Made by a program: the position numbers and the translations under genes. This document shows positions 6,198 through 7,657 of a stretch of 7,657 nucleotides of DNA, in pieces; within the stretch, counting starts at the first letter, position 1, and each line of letters starts with the position of its first letter. Location of the stretch: positions 1 to 7,657 of the forward strand of contig JANXVQ010000863.1 in assembly GCA_025351545.1 (NCBI GenBank). Direction: 5' to 3'. The notes beneath the pieces are model-generated. The model saw only the letters and a list, made by a program, of their open reading frames with translations. It had not been told where the DNA came from and made no database searches. The stretch comes from Spirosoma sp. Its GTDB lineage: Bacteria; Bacteroidota; Bacteroidia; Cytophagales; Spirosomataceae.

Positions 6198-7559
6198 ATG
6201 AAAAAATACATATCTTATATCGCTATTGTCACAACGGGCATCCTGTTTGCCGCGCCATCAATCTTTGCGCAAACAGCAACCTTAAATGCCCGGATGGACA
6301 AAACTGCTGAAAGTCTTGAAAAAAAAGTAGTCGCCTGGCGCCGGGACCTCCATCAGCACCCCGAATTAGGTAACAGAGAGTTTCAGACGGCGGCTAAAAT
6401 TGCGGCTCATCTGCAATCACTTGGTTTCGAAGTTAAAACGGGCGTTGGTAAAACAGGCGTCGTTGGTTTGCTTAAAGGTGGCAAATCAGGTCCGGTAGTG
6501 GCGCTGCGTGCCGATATGGACGGCCTGCCCGTAACCGAACGCGTTGATGTACCGTTCAAATCCGAAACTAAAGTCGAGTATAATGGCCAGCAGACGGGTG
6601 TAATGCACGCTTGCGGACACGATACGCACGTAGCCATTCTGATGGGCGTGGCCGAAGTGTTGGCTTCTGTCAAAAGTGACCTTCGCGGTACGGTTAAGTT
6701 TATTTTTCAACCTGCCGAAGAAGGCGCACCTACCGGCGAAGAAGGCGGAGCTTATTTAATGGTAAAAGAAGGCGTTCTCGAAAACCCAAAAGTAGATGCC
6801 ATCTTTGGTTTACACATTAATTCGCAAACCGAAGTGGGAACAATTAAATATCGGCCCGGTGCAACAATGGCGGCTGTCGATTCCTACGCTATCAAAATTA
6901 AAGGTAAGCAAACGCATGGAGCCGCTCCGTGGTCAGGTGTAGACCCGATTGTAACATCGGCACAGGTCGTAATGGGATTGCAAACTATTGTTAGTCGCAA
7001 CGTTATACTGACCGACAATGCGGCTGTTGTAACGGTGGGCGCCTTGCACAGCGGTATTCGCCAGAACATTATTCCTGAAGAAGCGAATATGATCGGAACC
7101 ATCCGCACGTTTAGCCCCGAAACCCAGCAGTTGGTTCATCGGCGCATCAACGAAATTGCAACCAACATTGCCGAAAGTGCAGGTGCTAAAGCGGAGGTGA
7201 AAATTGACATTATGTACCCGGTTACCTACAACGATCCCAAATTAACGGATCAGATGGTGCCGTCGCTCGAAGCAGTAGCTGGCAAAAACAATATTAAGCT
7301 TACGCCTGCTCAGACTGGCGCGGAAGATTTCTCGTTCTACCAGCAGAAAGTGCCGGGCTTCTTTTTCTTTCTGGGTGGTATGACAAAGGGTAAGAAAGTG
7401 GAAGATGCCGCTCCACACCATACGCCTGACTTTCAGATTGACGAAGGTGGTTTTGTATTGGGTATGAAGTCACTCTGCCGCCTTACCACCGACTATATGG
7501 AATTTGCCAGTAAGGGCGTTGCCATTAAAGAACTCACGACGAGTACGAGTGGAAAATAA
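6198..7559 (+). CDS. Exported M20D-family metallo-amidohydrolase (N-acyl amino acid hydrolase / carboxypeptidase type)
   Basis: From the ATG at 6198 the product has 453 residues. The frame is open from an ATG at 6168 (463 residues), but the later start gives a normal signal peptide (MKKYISYIAIVTTGILFAAP, cleavage near FAQ-T) and suits the possible promoter. Using 463-residue numbering, M20D motifs appear in order: LHQHPELG (61-68), ADMDG (115-119), MHACGHDTH (146-154), QPAEEG (181-186), FGLH (213-216), HGAAPWSGVDP (250-260), RQNIIPEEA (298-306), GAEDF (384-388) and HHTPDF (417-422). By family knowledge Cys149, His151, Glu185, His216 and one of His417/His418 hold the two metal ions, Glu184 is the catalytic base, and His250 lies in the dimerisation domain. 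Relatives hydrolyse amide bonds of N-acyl amino acids, hippurate, indole-acetyl amino acids or short peptides. The exact substrate is unknown. The signal peptide places it in the periplasm. It is transcribed away from the SusC operon and shares its promoter region. All key residues are present. No terminator is obvious downstream. Confidence 0.93.
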   Translation: MKKYISYIAIVTTGILFAAPSIFAQTATLNARMDKTAESLEKKVVAWRRDLHQHPELGNREFQTAAKIAAHLQSLGFEVKTGVGKTGVVGLLKGGKSGPVVALRADMDGLPVTERVDVPFKSETKVEYNGQQTGVMHACGHDTHVAILMGVAEVLASVKSDLRGTVKFIFQPAEEGAPTGEEGGAYLMVKEGVLENPKVDAIFGLHINSQTEVGTIKYRPGATMAAVDSYAIKIKGKQTHGAAPWSGVDPIVTSAQVVMGLQTIVSRNVILTDNAAVVTVGALHSGIRQNIIPEEANMIGTIRTFSPETQQLVHRRINEIATNIAESAGAKAEVKIDIMYPVTYNDPKLTDQMVPSLEAVAGKNNIKLTPAQTGAEDFSFYQQKVPGFFFFLGGMTKGKKVEDAAPHHTPDFQIDEGGFVLGMKSLCRLTTDYMEFASKGVAIKELTTSTSGK

Positions 7560-7623
7560 AATTTATCTAACTTAATTCTGCTCAGTTACTTTAACAATCA
7601 GGCAGATGTAGAATAGATTTTAA

Positions 7624-7650
7624 CCACAGAGGCACAAAGAACACAGAACT
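7624..7650 (+). repeat. CACAGAG-type short tandem-like repeat
   Basis: Three consecutive units of 8 to 9 nt read CACAGAGG (7625-7632), CACAAAGAA (7633-7641) and CACAGAACT (7642-7650), preceded by TTTTAACC. From general knowledge, very similar ACCACAGAGGCACAGAG-like stretches occur in many bacterial genomes, often just before genes for GxxExxY-type or four-helix-bundle (23S rRNA intervening-sequence type) proteins. In one frame this copy reads NHRGTKNTEL and then stops. An ATG follows at 7655-7657, the last three bases of the window, and could be the start of such a gene, but nothing beyond it is visible. Confidence 0.5.
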
Positions 7651-7657
7651 TTAAATG

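Noticed and set aside
7560..7620. Possible terminator after the amidohydrolase gene (CTGC near 7578 and GCAG near 7602).
   Set aside because: Only about four base pairs can form and no T-run follows at the right distance, so it does not meet the form of an intrinsic terminator.

Overview
The window looks like chromosomal DNA of a Bacteroidota bacterium. The evidence is a SusC/SusD outer-membrane uptake pair, Bacteroidota-type promoter boxes (TTG, about 19 nt, TAnnTTTG), no clear Shine-Dalgarno sequences, and AT-rich spacers around coding DNA of intermediate GC. The style of the proteins (a SusC without an STN domain, a SusD_2-type lipoprotein ending in VWWATK) suggests the Cytophagales, perhaps a Spirosoma-like genus. 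That placement is an impression, not a test.

Layout. Bases 1-103 (minus strand) hold the first 34 codons of a second SusC-like gene that leaves the window. Bases 104-855 are about 750 nt without a convincing gene. They contain the upstream region of that partial gene, several AT-rich inverted repeats and, at 790-828, a strong intrinsic terminator for the operon to its right. Bases 856-6055 (minus) are a three-gene operon, transcribed as susC-like (2894-6055), susD-like (1403-2866), then a small lipoprotein (856-1371), with gaps of only 27 and 31 nt. Bases 6056-6197 are a divergent promoter region. On the plus strand an exported M20D-family amidohydrolase follows (annotated 6198-7559; the frame is open from an ATG at 6168). 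The last 98 nt have no recognisable terminator and end in a CACAGAG-type repeat beside an ATG that is cut off by the window edge.

How the genes may work together. SusC (TonB-dependent beta-barrel) and SusD (lipoprotein lid) should import an oligomeric nutrient across the outer membrane. The small lipoprotein carries an acidic CKDD start that resembles a surface-export signal, so it may be an extra extracellular component. The divergently encoded periplasmic amidohydrolase would then cut an amide bond in the imported compound. No glycoside hydrolase is present, so an N-acylated amino acid or peptide-like substrate is a reasonable but untested idea. No regulator lies in the window. I found no clearly new system. 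The points most worth a second look are the third lipoprotein, the pairing with the amidohydrolase, the tandem SusC paralogue, and the repeat at the right edge.
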